64,000 bases of DNA from Bradyrhizobium australiense (GTDB lineage: Bacteria > Pseudomonadota > Alphaproteobacteria > Rhizobiales > Xanthobacteraceae): NCBI RefSeq assembly GCF_013114825.1, contig NZ_JAAVLX010000003.1:248001-312000 (forward strand). The letters are read 5' to 3'. The notes below the pieces were generated by a model that searched no databases, was not told where the DNA came from, and saw only the letters and a program-made list of their open reading frames with translations. The position numbers and the translations under genes are program-made. Positions 13,110 through 21,596 of the stretch are shown here, piece after piece; position 1 is the first letter of the stretch, and each line of letters starts with the position of its first letter.

Positions 13110-13138
13110 GATATAGCGGTTTTTCCGCAATCCGACAA
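13110..13138 (-). promoter_or_regulatory. Predicted sigma-70-type promoter of the rimP-pnp operon
   Basis: On the minus strand TTGTCG (13138-13133) is separated by 17 bases from TATATC (13115-13110). This is a good match for housekeeping promoters of alphaproteobacteria and is correctly oriented for rimP. Transcription would start near 13102 and pass through the hairpin at 13042-13073. Confidence 0.5.
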
Positions 13139-13263
13139 GGCCCACAATCCCGTTAAGACCGATTTTGCCAAGCTTTGAGGGCGAGGTAAAGTCTAACCAT
13201 TCATTCACAAACCCTGCCTAGATTTCCCGAAAACCAGCCAATTCGGCCGGTTTGAGTGGATTT

Positions 13264-14334
13264 ATGATTGTTTCACCATCGCTGATCCCGGAACTCGACG
13301 ACATTGTCAGTCGTGGCGACCCCAAGCGCCGCGCCGATGCCGCGCGGCGCATCAGCGAGCTCTTCCTGCAGGGTGCGGCGAGCTTCCGCGCCGATCACGT
13401 CGACCTGTTCGACGGCGTCCTGATCAGCCTCGTTCCGCATGCCGAGATTGATGCGCGCGCCGAGTTGGCCGAGCGTTTGTCGACCCTGGCGAATGCGCCG
13501 CGCGGTTTGGTCGGCCAACTCGCCCATGAAGATGAAATTACCATCGCGGGCCCGTTGCTGCGCCGCTCGCCGGTCATCGACGAAAAGATGCTGCTCGAAA
13601 TTGCGTCCATCAAGGGTCAGGGTCATCTCCTGGCGATGGCGGAGCGGCCGACACTCTCGGCCGATCTTACCGACGTCATGATCGCGCGCGGCGACCGCGC
13701 GGTGGTCAGGCGCGCCGCCGGCAATGCGGGCGCAGCGTTTTCGTCAGACGGCTATTCGACGCTGATCAAGCGCGCCGGCCAGGATGGCGTGCTGACGATC
13801 AGGCTCGGCCAGCGCGACGATTTGTCACCTACGCAATTGAAAGAGCTGCTCTCCGGCTCCATCGACGTCATCCGTCGCCGCTTGTTTCAGGTCGTCAAGC
13901 CCGAGCGTCAGATCGATATCAGGCAGGCGATGAGCGCCATCACCGGCCCGTCCGAACGCGAGGAGCGGCGTGACTTCGTGCCGGCGCAGCGCACGGTGCT
14001 GAAACTTCATCGCGAGGGCGCGCTCGGCGAAGGTGCATTGCTCAACTTTGCCAGGGCCTTCAAATACGAAGAATCGATCGCTGCGCTGTCGGCGATGACC
14101 GGCGTAAAGATCGATACCCTCGACCGCCTGATCAGCGGCGAGCGCTACGATCCAATCCTGATCGCCGGCAAAGCCATCGATCTCGAATGGGCGACGGTGC
14201 GCGCGCTGATTTTGCTTCGGCTCGGTCCGAACCGGACGGCGTCCCCCGCCGACATCGAAAACGCGCGCGTGAATTACGTGCGCCTGATGCCCATGACCGC
14301 CCAGCGCGTCGTCGAGTTCTGGAAGACGCGGTAG
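13264..14334 (+). CDS. DUF2336 domain protein
   Basis: An alphaproteobacterial protein of unknown function. Starting at the ATG at 13264 it has 356 aa (a TTG four codons earlier is possible). It is largely alpha-helical with HEAT-like two-helix units, for example AELAERLSTLANAPRGLVGQ and GDRAVVRRAAGNAGAAFS, which are typical of DUF2336. There is no signal peptide or membrane segment. It is transcribed divergently from rimP across a shared 335-base region. A palindromic repeat follows its stop. No partner gene is evident. Confidence 0.88.
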   Translation: MIVSPSLIPELDDIVSRGDPKRRADAARRISELFLQGAASFRADHVDLFDGVLISLVPHAEIDARAELAERLSTLANAPRGLVGQLAHEDEITIAGPLLRRSPVIDEKMLLEIASIKGQGHLLAMAERPTLSADLTDVMIARGDRAVVRRAAGNAGAAFSSDGYSTLIKRAGQDGVLTIRLGQRDDLSPTQLKELLSGSIDVIRRRLFQVVKPERQIDIRQAMSAITGPSEREERRDFVPAQRTVLKLHREGALGEGALLNFARAFKYEESIAALSAMTGVKIDTLDRLISGERYDPILIAGKAIDLEWATVRALILLRLGPNRTASPADIENARVNYVRLMPMTAQRVVEFWKTR

Positions 14335-14360
14335 CGGTCTCGCCGGCTTGGCTCGCTCGT

Positions 14361-14439
14361 CGTTGCGAGCGAAGCGAAGCAATCCATTTCTCCGCGTGCT
14401 GAGAGATGGATTGCTTTGTCGCTGTCGCTCCTTGCAATG
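14361..14439. repeat. Palindromic repeat, GCGAAGCAATCCA family, copy 1
   Basis: An imperfect inverted repeat. The left arm 14361-14387 contains GCGAAGCGAAGCAATCCAT and the right arm 14406-14439 contains ATGGATTGCTTTGTCGC. The same arms appear with better symmetry at 43316-43415, so this is a dispersed family. Confidence 0.8.
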
Positions 14440-14535
14440 TATGAGCGGAAACACCTCCCGAACCTGCAAACGGCGCGTTATGCTGCTGGCTGAAGACGGG
14501 GCACAGCGTCAATTTGCAAGCTGCGGGGAAAAGAC

Positions 14536-15387
14536 ATGCTGGCAAACGTCCAGGTTCAGGCCCATGCCGATAGGATCCGTGACGACGGCTTCACCGTCAT
14601 CGAAGCTGCCGCGAGCGCCGAGCTGTCCGAAGGTTTGATCACGACATTGCAGCGCATCGAGCGCGAGCATCATCTTGGCCCAGCCAAGACGTCGTTCGAA
14701 GGCTTCAAGACCGTCCGCATCAACAACCTGCTCACCTATGACGAGCTGTTCTGGGAAGTGCCGCTGCACGAGAACGTATTGCCGGTGGTGGAGCGTGTGC
14801 TGGACAAAGAATGCCTGTTGTCGTCGTTCTGCTCGCTGGTGCTGGGGCCGGGGCAGGAGGCGCAGCCAATCCATGAGGACACGCAGTTGATCCCGCTGCC
14901 GCGTCCGCACATTCCGATAACAGTCAATGCGATCTGGGCGCTGTCGGATTTCAGAGACGATAATGGCGCGACGCGTATCGTGCCGGGCAGCCACAAATAT
15001 CCATCCTCGCCGGAATACGGCCGGGATTACGATGCGGTCACCGTGACGATGAAGGCCGGCAGTGTGATGCTGTTCGACAGCGCGCTGTGGCGCGGCGGCG
15101 GCACCAACGACTCTGGTGAACGGCGTTTCGCATTCTCCTGCGCCTATTGCTGGGGCTGGATGCGGCAGCAGGAAAATTTGCAACTCGGCATTCCCCGGGA
15201 AACCGCAAAACGCTTTCCGCGCCGCCTGCAGGAATTATGCGGCTACAGCGTCTATAAGGGACAGTTCGGCCACATTGACAACCACGATCCGATCGAGCTG
15301 CTCGGGCGTGAACGCGGCAAGCGCATGGTGTGGGAAGCGACCGACGTGCGCAAGGCGCGGATGATGGGTGAGGCGGCGAAGCCTTAG
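14536..15387 (+). CDS. Phytanoyl-CoA dioxygenase (PhyH) family protein
   Basis: Member of the PhyH group of Fe(II)/2-oxoglutarate oxygenases. It is 283 aa, one jelly-roll domain. The first metal pair is present, His113 and Asp115 in PIHEDTQLIP, as are the core strands NAIWALSDF, GATRIVPGSH and KAGSVMLFDSALW. The usual distal metal His after LW is Arg186 (LWRGGGTN), so the 2-His-1-carboxylate triad looks incomplete. Arg196/197 could still hold 2-oxoglutarate. The substrate is unknown, and no neighbouring gene hints at a pathway. It could be a normal oxygenase using another ligand, or a non-catalytic member. Confidence 0.85.
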   Translation: MLANVQVQAHADRIRDDGFTVIEAAASAELSEGLITTLQRIEREHHLGPAKTSFEGFKTVRINNLLTYDELFWEVPLHENVLPVVERVLDKECLLSSFCSLVLGPGQEAQPIHEDTQLIPLPRPHIPITVNAIWALSDFRDDNGATRIVPGSHKYPSSPEYGRDYDAVTVTMKAGSVMLFDSALWRGGGTNDSGERRFAFSCAYCWGWMRQQENLQLGIPRETAKRFPRRLQELCGYSVYKGQFGHIDNHDPIELLGRERGKRMVWEATDVRKARMMGEAAKP

Positions 15388-15534
15388 CTAGCCAGGACGT
15401 GGTCTCATGAATCCGATTAATTGGTCCGGCAACCAGATGTCCGATTTTGCCCACGAAAACGGACGTCGCGAAGCAACCCCCGACAGCGGGTAAGTGGCCC
15501 TTAGTCAGGAAGGGTCTGGATCGAACCTGATCAC

Positions 15535-17295
15535 TCATGGCGGAAGACCCGCCTTTCGCAGCCCGTCAACCAAGTGCTCCATGTCTTCGGCGCGCTTGAG
15601 AACGGATACCCGTTTCTGGGTGCCGCTAATGCTATATGTTGGATTTAGGCGTAGAACCTCAGCCGCCTCTGTATGAGCATCTTCCAATCGTCCCAGCTGA
15701 GCGTAGGTCGCGGCCAAGAAGGCATGGCCGTACTGGTGATTGGGTGCGCGGCCAATCGCTTCACTCAACCAGTGTTGCGCATCGTGATACTCTCTGAGGT
15801 GATAATGGGCTACGCCCGCGATCAGCGGCGCAAAATGCGGATGGAATGGATCAAGGCGCATTTGCATCTTGGCAATCGCAATTGCCCTGGCCGGTTCTCC
15901 TACCGAGTAAAACACTTGCGCCAGGCGATAGTCCGCAAAAGTGGGGTTTAGCGCTATCGCTCTTTCCGCGGCGGCAAGAGCTGCGTCGAAGTCGCGCTTG
16001 CGGATTATGGTGTATCCCAACTCCGCATAAGCTTCGGGCAGGCTCGGATTAAGCGTTATGGCCGTGCGCGCCAATTTGATCGCCTGATCAAGGGCCGCTG
16101 GACTCAAATACTGGTCGTTCAGGGGATTGAGCCAGGCCACGCGGTGAGTGCTCGCCAGCATCGCATAGCAGCGGGCATATTTCGGGTCGATGGACAGCGA
16201 ATCCGCAAGATGCTGTCGCGTCTCCAACAGATCCTCCATTTGCCACGACGCCTGGAACGAGATCCAGGCAGCCGCCGCGCGCATGTAATGATCGTAGGCC
16301 TGCCAAGTCGCGGGCGGCTTGAGCAACGTGCGTTCGGCTTCCGCCATGTTTACATGCGCGGCAAGAATCGCAGCGATTGTACGCGCGACGTCATCTTGAA
16401 TTGCAAATACGTCTTTTAATTCCTTGTCATAGCGCTCAGCCCAGCGGTGGACGCCGGTTCCAGCATCGATCAGCTGCGAAGTGATACGGACCCGATCGCC
16501 GCCCCGACGAACGCTGCCCTCCAGGACGTACCGAACGCCGAGTTCTCGGCCCACTTGGCGCAGATCAACCGCCCTGCCCTTGTATCGGAAGCTCGAATTG
16601 CGCGCGATCACGAACAATTCGGAAAAGCGGGACAATTCGGTGATGATGTCCTCCGAAATGCCGTCCGCAAAGTACTCCTGCTCCGGGTCGCCGCTCTTAT
16701 TCTCAAAGGCCAGGACGGCAATGGATGGCTTGTCCGGAAGCGCAAGCGCCGGTCGGCTCGGAGCCTCGTCGAGCCGCGCTCGATAGATCCGCACCGGCCG
16801 CGCAATGTTCTTCAGCTGTTGCTCGCCACCGTCTTCAAATACTATGTCAACCTTATCCTGCGTGTCTTCTAGCACACGATGCGAGACACAGATGCCGCCG
16901 GGATCGCAAAGTGCCTCGAGCCGAGCGGCGACGTTGACTCCATCCCCGAAGATGTCGCCGCCTTCTATGATGATGTCGCCGGCATTGATGCCAATGCGGA
17001 ACTCCACACGCTTCTCAGCAGGTACGTCGGTGTTTCGTGTGATCATGCCACGCTGGATCGCAATGGCGCATCGGGTCGCTTGAACGACGCTTGCAAATTC
17101 CACCAATATTCCGTCGCCGGCACTTCTGATGATCCGCCCGCCGTGTTCCTCGATCTTGGGATAGAGGAGCGCGGACAGATGTTCGTTCAGCCGGGCATGC
17201 GTACCCTCCTCGTCAACACCCATGAGGCGACTGTAGCCAGCCACATCGGCCACTAAAATAGCACTCAGTCGCCGCTCAACATGGTCTGCGGCCAT
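15535..17295 (-). CDS. Class III adenylate/guanylate cyclase with TolB-like and TPR domains
   Basis: The N-terminal cyclase homology domain (residues ~8-170) keeps the catalytic residues of the class: metal Asp in ADVAGYSRLM and GDGILVEF, and the transition-state Asn/Arg in GVNVAARLEALC. A segment starting SIAVLAFENKSGDPEQEYFA at about 210 matches the TolB/FlgO-like domain often fused to these cyclases. The last 250 residues hold TPR-type repeats (ALDQAIKLARTAITLNPSLPEAYAELG and following). No membrane segment is seen, so it is probably a soluble cAMP-producing enzyme with a protein-interaction tail. At 586 aa it is complete. Rhizobia carry many paralogues. The signal is unknown. Confidence 0.93.
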   Translation of the reverse strand: MAADHVERRLSAILVADVAGYSRLMGVDEEGTHARLNEHLSALLYPKIEEHGGRIIRSAGDGILVEFASVVQATRCAIAIQRGMITRNTDVPAEKRVEFRIGINAGDIIIEGGDIFGDGVNVAARLEALCDPGGICVSHRVLEDTQDKVDIVFEDGGEQQLKNIARPVRIYRARLDEAPSRPALALPDKPSIAVLAFENKSGDPEQEYFADGISEDIITELSRFSELFVIARNSSFRYKGRAVDLRQVGRELGVRYVLEGSVRRGGDRVRITSQLIDAGTGVHRWAERYDKELKDVFAIQDDVARTIAAILAAHVNMAEAERTLLKPPATWQAYDHYMRAAAAWISFQASWQMEDLLETRQHLADSLSIDPKYARCYAMLASTHRVAWLNPLNDQYLSPAALDQAIKLARTAITLNPSLPEAYAELGYTIIRKRDFDAALAAAERAIALNPTFADYRLAQVFYSVGEPARAIAIAKMQMRLDPFHPHFAPLIAGVAHYHLREYHDAQHWLSEAIGRAPNHQYGHAFLAATYAQLGRLEDAHTEAAEVLRLNPTYSISGTQKRVSVLKRAEDMEHLVDGLRKAGLPP

Positions 17296-17486
17296 AAAAA
17301 CTAGCCCCGATCCGATCGGATTTCTGGGGTGAAATCTATTGCCGGAAATAGAGCGTGTCTATTGAGCTCCGAGACGCTCCTTCGAGCCGCGCCAGTCCGC
17401 GTTCGAAACGGCGAGTTCGACCCCTGGCTTCGATCAGCGTCGCTCACCCTAGCGAGGATGGCGAGAATGAAGATGGTGCCGTCGAC

Positions 17487-17675
17487 TTAGGAGCGGCGCT
17501 TCGATTTTTTCGCGACCGCCTTGAGCGCTTGGTTGACATCCTTTAGCGACTCATTGACGCCATCCAGCTGCGCTTCAAGAGCATCCCTGCGCTTCTGCAA
17601 ATCTTTCAGGAGAGCTTTCTTCTGCGCGACACTCAATTCCTCGAAGTCAATCAGATCTACAGCAAATCTACACAT
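17487..17675 (-). CDS. Small coiled-coil protein, function unknown
   Basis: A 62-aa frame preceded by a strong ribosome site (CCGGAGGAAGCGATG). After a short N-terminus (MCRFAVDLIDFEELS) it is one long charged helix with heptad-like spacing of hydrophobic residues (KKALLKDLQKRRDALEAQL, then SLKDVNQALKAV) and ends in the basic KKSKRRS. The basic tail and helical body recall small nucleoid-associated proteins, but I recognise no family. It lies 191 bases upstream of the cyclase gene on the same strand, with its own probable promoter region. Confidence 0.65.
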   Translation of the reverse strand: MCRFAVDLIDFEELSVAQKKALLKDLQKRRDALEAQLDGVNESLKDVNQALKAVAKKSKRRS

Positions 17676-17828
17676 CGCTTCCTCCGGTGGCTAATCAGAT
17701 TTAATCAATCGCTTGCCGGTGAGCCAGTCATGGAGTGTCGACAATATCGAGCGGATAATCAAGTTGGATGATATCCAAATCATCAAGCATGTCGGACCCT
17801 ACGCGCGGCCAGACGCACCAATTCTTGT

Positions 17829-20800
17829 TCACCTACTTTCAAATGTCGACCAACCGCCAAGCTGCACATTGGGGTTTGCGACCACCTTGGCCAGGATCGC
17901 CGTGTAATCCGCAATCCAATTCTGGATAGTGTTCGGCTCGAACAGGTCGCTCTTATACCCGCATATGCCGGTAATCCCCAGCGGAGTCTCCTTGAGGGTT
18001 ATCGAAAGCCAGGCGCGATCGATCGGCATGACCGACCGGCCCTCTTGATAACGGAACGGCCGGACAGTCACATCGGATAGCTTGAGCGATCGACGAAACG
18101 CAACCTGGAGAACGAAATAGACTTGAACGAGTGATGCTGGGCACACACCAGTTTCTTCCGCCAGTCGGGCGGCAATGACATCGAAAGGAAGTTCCTGCCT
18201 GGCATGGGCAGCTAAGACCGCGTCGCGCACGCGATTAAGCGCTTCGCTGAAGGTCATGTCAGCATCAATTTGGGTCCGGATCAGTGTGGTGTTCGCTAAA
18301 GGACCGATCAGGCGTTCTGTCCTGAGTCGAGAGCGATTGGCCATCAGGGTCGCCACGCAAAGATCGCCGCGTCCGCTTCGGAGTAGCAGCAGGGTCTTGA
18401 ACCCGGTGAGTAAGCTCATGAACAGGGTCACGCCTCGGCTGTGGCTCAAGGCTTTCAAACGTGTCACCAGATCATTCGGCATTTGAAATTGCTCTTGGGC
18501 GACGCGCGATGTCAGTTCGCCTCCAACGTTGCTTTTCGGCGCGACAAAGACGGGTGAGACCTTATTCAAGCACCTCTTCCAGAAGGCGAATTGTTTGTTT
18601 GCTGCACCGCTGACGGACCATTGACGCTGCCAACGGGCAAAGTCGGAAAACTGAAAGACTCGTTCGGGCAGTTGCGCCTTCTTGCCGGCAATCGAAGCGG
18701 AATACAGCTCTGAAAGCTCCTCCATGAAGATTGCCATCGACCAGCCATCAATGATGATATCGTGCAGGACCAGAAGCAAAACGTGGTCCTTGGCATCGAG
18801 CCGAAAGAGGTGCGCCCGCAACAGCGGCGCATGGTTCATTTCAATCGGCTTCAAGGATGCCCGCTCCGCTTCCAACTCCGCCTTCATGAGCAGGAGTTCC
18901 TTAGCCCGGGCATTTATGGTACCCGCCCGGGCTGAAAAATCCTGCACGGCAAGGATCGATTTGACATTTACGTCCGGCACTACGAGGGCGATCGGGGTCT
19001 CGTCACCCCAGGCAAATGCCGTGCGTAGCGAGTCGTGCCGACGCACGACCTCGGCAAGGCTCCGCTCGAGTGCCGGAACGTTTAGCGGGCCCTGCAGCCG
19101 ATAAGCGAAGGGCAGATTGAACTGGGGTAGTCCGGGGAGCTCCCTCTCGATCCGCAGCATGCGCTCCTGCACTACGGACAACGGTCGCGGGCCATCTCCT
19201 TTCTCGCGCACGATTTCCGCCTGCGGATCGCGCGAGCTCAGGAAAGCGCTGGAGCTTTTTTTTGACAACTCGACACGGAGCGCCAGAGCCGCAACGGTCG
19301 GTGCGTCGAAGATGTCCTTGAATGAAAAATCGGCGCCAAAATATTCCTCCAGACGCATAATCATCTGCATCATCGCGAGTGAATCAACGCCGAGTGCGAA
19401 GACATCCTGGTCAACGCTGATCTGATCAATGTCCAGGATCTCCGCCCAGATCCCGGCCAATCGATGCTCCAACTTCGAGCGAGGCAAAACCATCTTGCTG
19501 CCGCGTTCCTCTGCGGCGGGCAGCATCTTGGAAAACTCGGCCGCAAGTTCACTGCGCCTGATCTTTCCGCCGGCGCCCTTCGGGATCTCCGGCACGATCC
19601 GAACGAGGCCAGGGACCTTAAAACCAGCTAAGCGTTCTCGGGTGAAATCCCGGAGCATCGCTGCGCTCACCGTCGCATCCTGACGCAGTACTACGGCGGC
19701 GGCGACGTCCGCACCAAGTCGTGCATGGCGCACGGGGAAAACGGCGGCTTCGATCACATCCGGGTGGCTTAGCAAAGCCTCCTCTACCTCGGCGGGGGCG
19801 ACCTTCTGCCCGCCCTTATGGATGATCTCCTTGATCCGACCGACAATGAAGAGATAGCCGTCCGCATCAAGATACCCCAGGTCGCCGGTTCGGAACCAGC
19901 CGTCCCGAAATGCGGAGGCGGTAGCGGCGGCATCATTGTCGTAACCCCTGGTTATTGTGGGCCCCCGCAGCGCGATCTCTCCACGTCTGCCGGGTGGCAA
20001 TCGTCGATCCTGACTGTCCAGAATCACGATCTCGGGTCCCGCCGGCTGCCCGACTGAACCAGGCTTTCGCCGCTGCAAAGGATTTGCGGCGATTTGGGTG
20101 GCAGCTTCCGTCATCCCGTAGGTGTCGATAACGGGGACACCAAACAGGGCTTCCAGTCCGCTGAGCACGTCCGGCGCCAGGGACGTAGAAGCCGAACGAA
20201 TGAGCCGCAAGGAGGACCGCTGTGCGGCCTGCTTGTGGAGATCCCCCGCCGATAACACCGCTCGATGGATCGCCGGCACCGCCGTGTACCAGGTTGGTCG
20301 AAACTCCATCAGCCAGTCGAAGAATGCTGTTACATCGAAGCCTGGCGTACAGACCACACTGGAGCCTGCCGCCAGCGCGGCTACAAGCCCCGAGATCAAG
20401 CCATGCCCATGGAAGAGAGGCAGCACGCTGAGCAATCGGTCCCGAGACCCAAGTGCCAGGTTGGCGCAAACGTTGTGGGCCGACAGACAGATGCTCGCAT
20501 GCGTCAGGGGGACGGTTTTGGGCCGCGACGTACTGCCCGAGGTCAAGAGGATGAATGCATCGTCAGCGCTTGACGCAAGCTCGTCGTCGACCGCGCGCTG
20601 TGGCGCTTGGCCAACAATCGAGAACGCGCCGGCCCCGTCGTTTGGCCGCATCGATATATTGATGATGGGTATGCCCAGGATGTGGGCGACGCGTCGGCTG
20701 GCCGAATCCAGGTCAGCGTGCGTCAACAGTGCAGCCAGGTGCAATTCTCCGAAATAGTGTTGGTATTCGTCGTAGGTGAAACCCGAATTGAGCGGTACAC

Positions 20801-21098
20801 AAACCGCACCAGCTGCAACCGTGATCATCGCTACCGCAGCCTCTGGTCCGTCCGGCAATACTACCGCGACCCTGTCAGTTCGGCCCACTCCGATACTCCG
20901 GAGCCCGCGAATGACATCGTTAGCCTGTGTCCACAGCGCGCCATAGGTCATCGGGAGGCGCCCCGAGGCCAGAATAGCGTACCGATCGGGCACGTTTCGC
21001 CCATAGTCGGAGAGAAGGTCTGGTAGGGACGAAAAGGGATGTATTCTGACGCTTTTGGGCGCGGATCCGTATGGCAATTCTTTGATGATCTTCGACAA
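17829..21098 (-). CDS. Orphan NRPS-like synthetase, domain order A-T-C
   Basis: A 1089-aa protein. Adenylation domain 20-525: A3 LLTSGSTSRPKTVPLTH at 184-200, A5 DTYGMTEA, A7 WFRTGDLGYL, A8 GRIKEIIHKGG, A10 Lys512 in PKGAGGKIRR. Carrier domain about 540-612, with the phosphopantetheine Ser573 in LGVDSLAM. Condensation domain 635-1080: C1 LSVVQERM, C2 RHDSLRTAF, C5 IGPLANTTLIR, C6 QELPFDV. The condensation active motif is HDIIIDG at 779-785 instead of HHxxxDG. There is no thioesterase or reductase and no other NRPS, transporter or PPTase nearby. The A domain resembles acyl/oxalate-CoA ligases, so an acyl acid may be the substrate, condensed with a free amine (inference). The TTG start has AAGGGGG upstream; the next ATG is at residue 50. 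Confidence 0.9.
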   Translation of the reverse strand: MSKIIKELPYGSAPKSVRIHPFSSLPDLLSDYGRNVPDRYAILASGRLPMTYGALWTQANDVIRGLRSIGVGRTDRVAVVLPDGPEAAVAMITVAAGAVCVPLNSGFTYDEYQHYFGELHLAALLTHADLDSASRRVAHILGIPIINISMRPNDGAGAFSIVGQAPQRAVDDELASSADDAFILLTSGSTSRPKTVPLTHASICLSAHNVCANLALGSRDRLLSVLPLFHGHGLISGLVAALAAGSSVVCTPGFDVTAFFDWLMEFRPTWYTAVPAIHRAVLSAGDLHKQAAQRSSLRLIRSASTSLAPDVLSGLEALFGVPVIDTYGMTEAATQIAANPLQRRKPGSVGQPAGPEIVILDSQDRRLPPGRRGEIALRGPTITRGYDNDAAATASAFRDGWFRTGDLGYLDADGYLFIVGRIKEIIHKGGQKVAPAEVEEALLSHPDVIEAAVFPVRHARLGADVAAAVVLRQDATVSAAMLRDFTRERLAGFKVPGLVRIVPEIPKGAGGKIRRSELAAEFSKMLPAAEERGSKMVLPRSKLEHRLAGIWAEILDIDQISVDQDVFALGVDSLAMMQMIMRLEEYFGADFSFKDIFDAPTVAALALRVELSKKSSSAFLSSRDPQAEIVREKGDGPRPLSVVQERMLRIERELPGLPQFNLPFAYRLQGPLNVPALERSLAEVVRRHDSLRTAFAWGDETPIALVVPDVNVKSILAVQDFSARAGTINARAKELLLMKAELEAERASLKPIEMNHAPLLRAHLFRLDAKDHVLLLVLHDIIIDGWSMAIFMEELSELYSASIAGKKAQLPERVFQFSDFARWQRQWSVSGAANKQFAFWKRCLNKVSPVFVAPKSNVGGELTSRVAQEQFQMPNDLVTRLKALSHSRGVTLFMSLLTGFKTLLLLRSGRGDLCVATLMANRSRLRTERLIGPLANTTLIRTQIDADMTFSEALNRVRDAVLAAHARQELPFDVIAARLAEETGVCPASLVQVYFVLQVAFRRSLKLSDVTVRPFRYQEGRSVMPIDRAWLSITLKETPLGITGICGYKSDLFEPNTIQNWIADYTAILAKVVANPNVQLGGWSTFESR

Positions 21099-21596
21099 GC
21101 CCGCCCCCTTGGTCGTCAGTGCCGGTTCGTATTCCGGCGCCGTTGAGGGTTATCAGGCCGCGTGTATCCACCGTGGCCTGCATGGAATGCGGTTACGTTA
21201 GTCTCATCAGTGCTCCGGACAATTAAACAAATTAGTGGGCGTAACTCGGCGATTGCGTCGCGCAATCGACTTCCTGCAGCCCCCATCGGGACCGGGTCGC
21301 GTGCGTGAGGCTGTCTCTTCTGACCCGTGATCGCAAAAGGCATCGGCACAAAACGCGCCGGCAACACGGAAGCCGATGTTGTCGTGGCGGTCGTCATTCG
21401 CGCGGCTCCAGCGCTCACGAGGCGACATCCTAACGCTCACTTCAACTTTACGAAAAAGGCAAAAGCATGCCAACCCGCGTTGATTTGTAGCAGGAAGTAC
21501 AAGCGTTACGACGGCGTCGGCTCCGCCCCACATGCGCTAATTAGCGGAGGTTCCGGGACGCGGATTGAACCCGTTCTCCGAGGTGCGAAGTACGCG
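21099..21596. other. 498-base gene-poor stretch upstream of the NRPS-like gene
   Basis: No convincing complete gene on either strand. It should contain the NRPS-like gene promoter (minus), but I cannot point to a clear -35/-10 pair. It holds a short coding relic (21357-21428) and the palindrome CGCTAATTAGCG at 21536-21547. Confidence 0.6.
21357..21428 (-). pseudogene. Relic resembling the C-terminal tail of an FGE-sulfatase (SUMF1/EgtB-type) domain
   Basis: On the minus strand 24 codons read MSPRERWSRANDDRHDNIG followed by FRVAG. They match the closing motif (R..NR.D.R.DNIGFRV) of formylglycine-generating-enzyme-like domains, which include targets of diversity-generating retroelements. The rest of the domain is absent in all frames I could read upstream, so it would be a remnant. 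The match is short and made by eye. Confidence 0.35.

Noticed and set aside
12972..13208. 78-codon frame on the minus strand in the rimP leader
   Set aside because: It runs through the promoter, the terminator-like hairpin and GC-rich leader sequence; no ribosome site and no protein-like composition.
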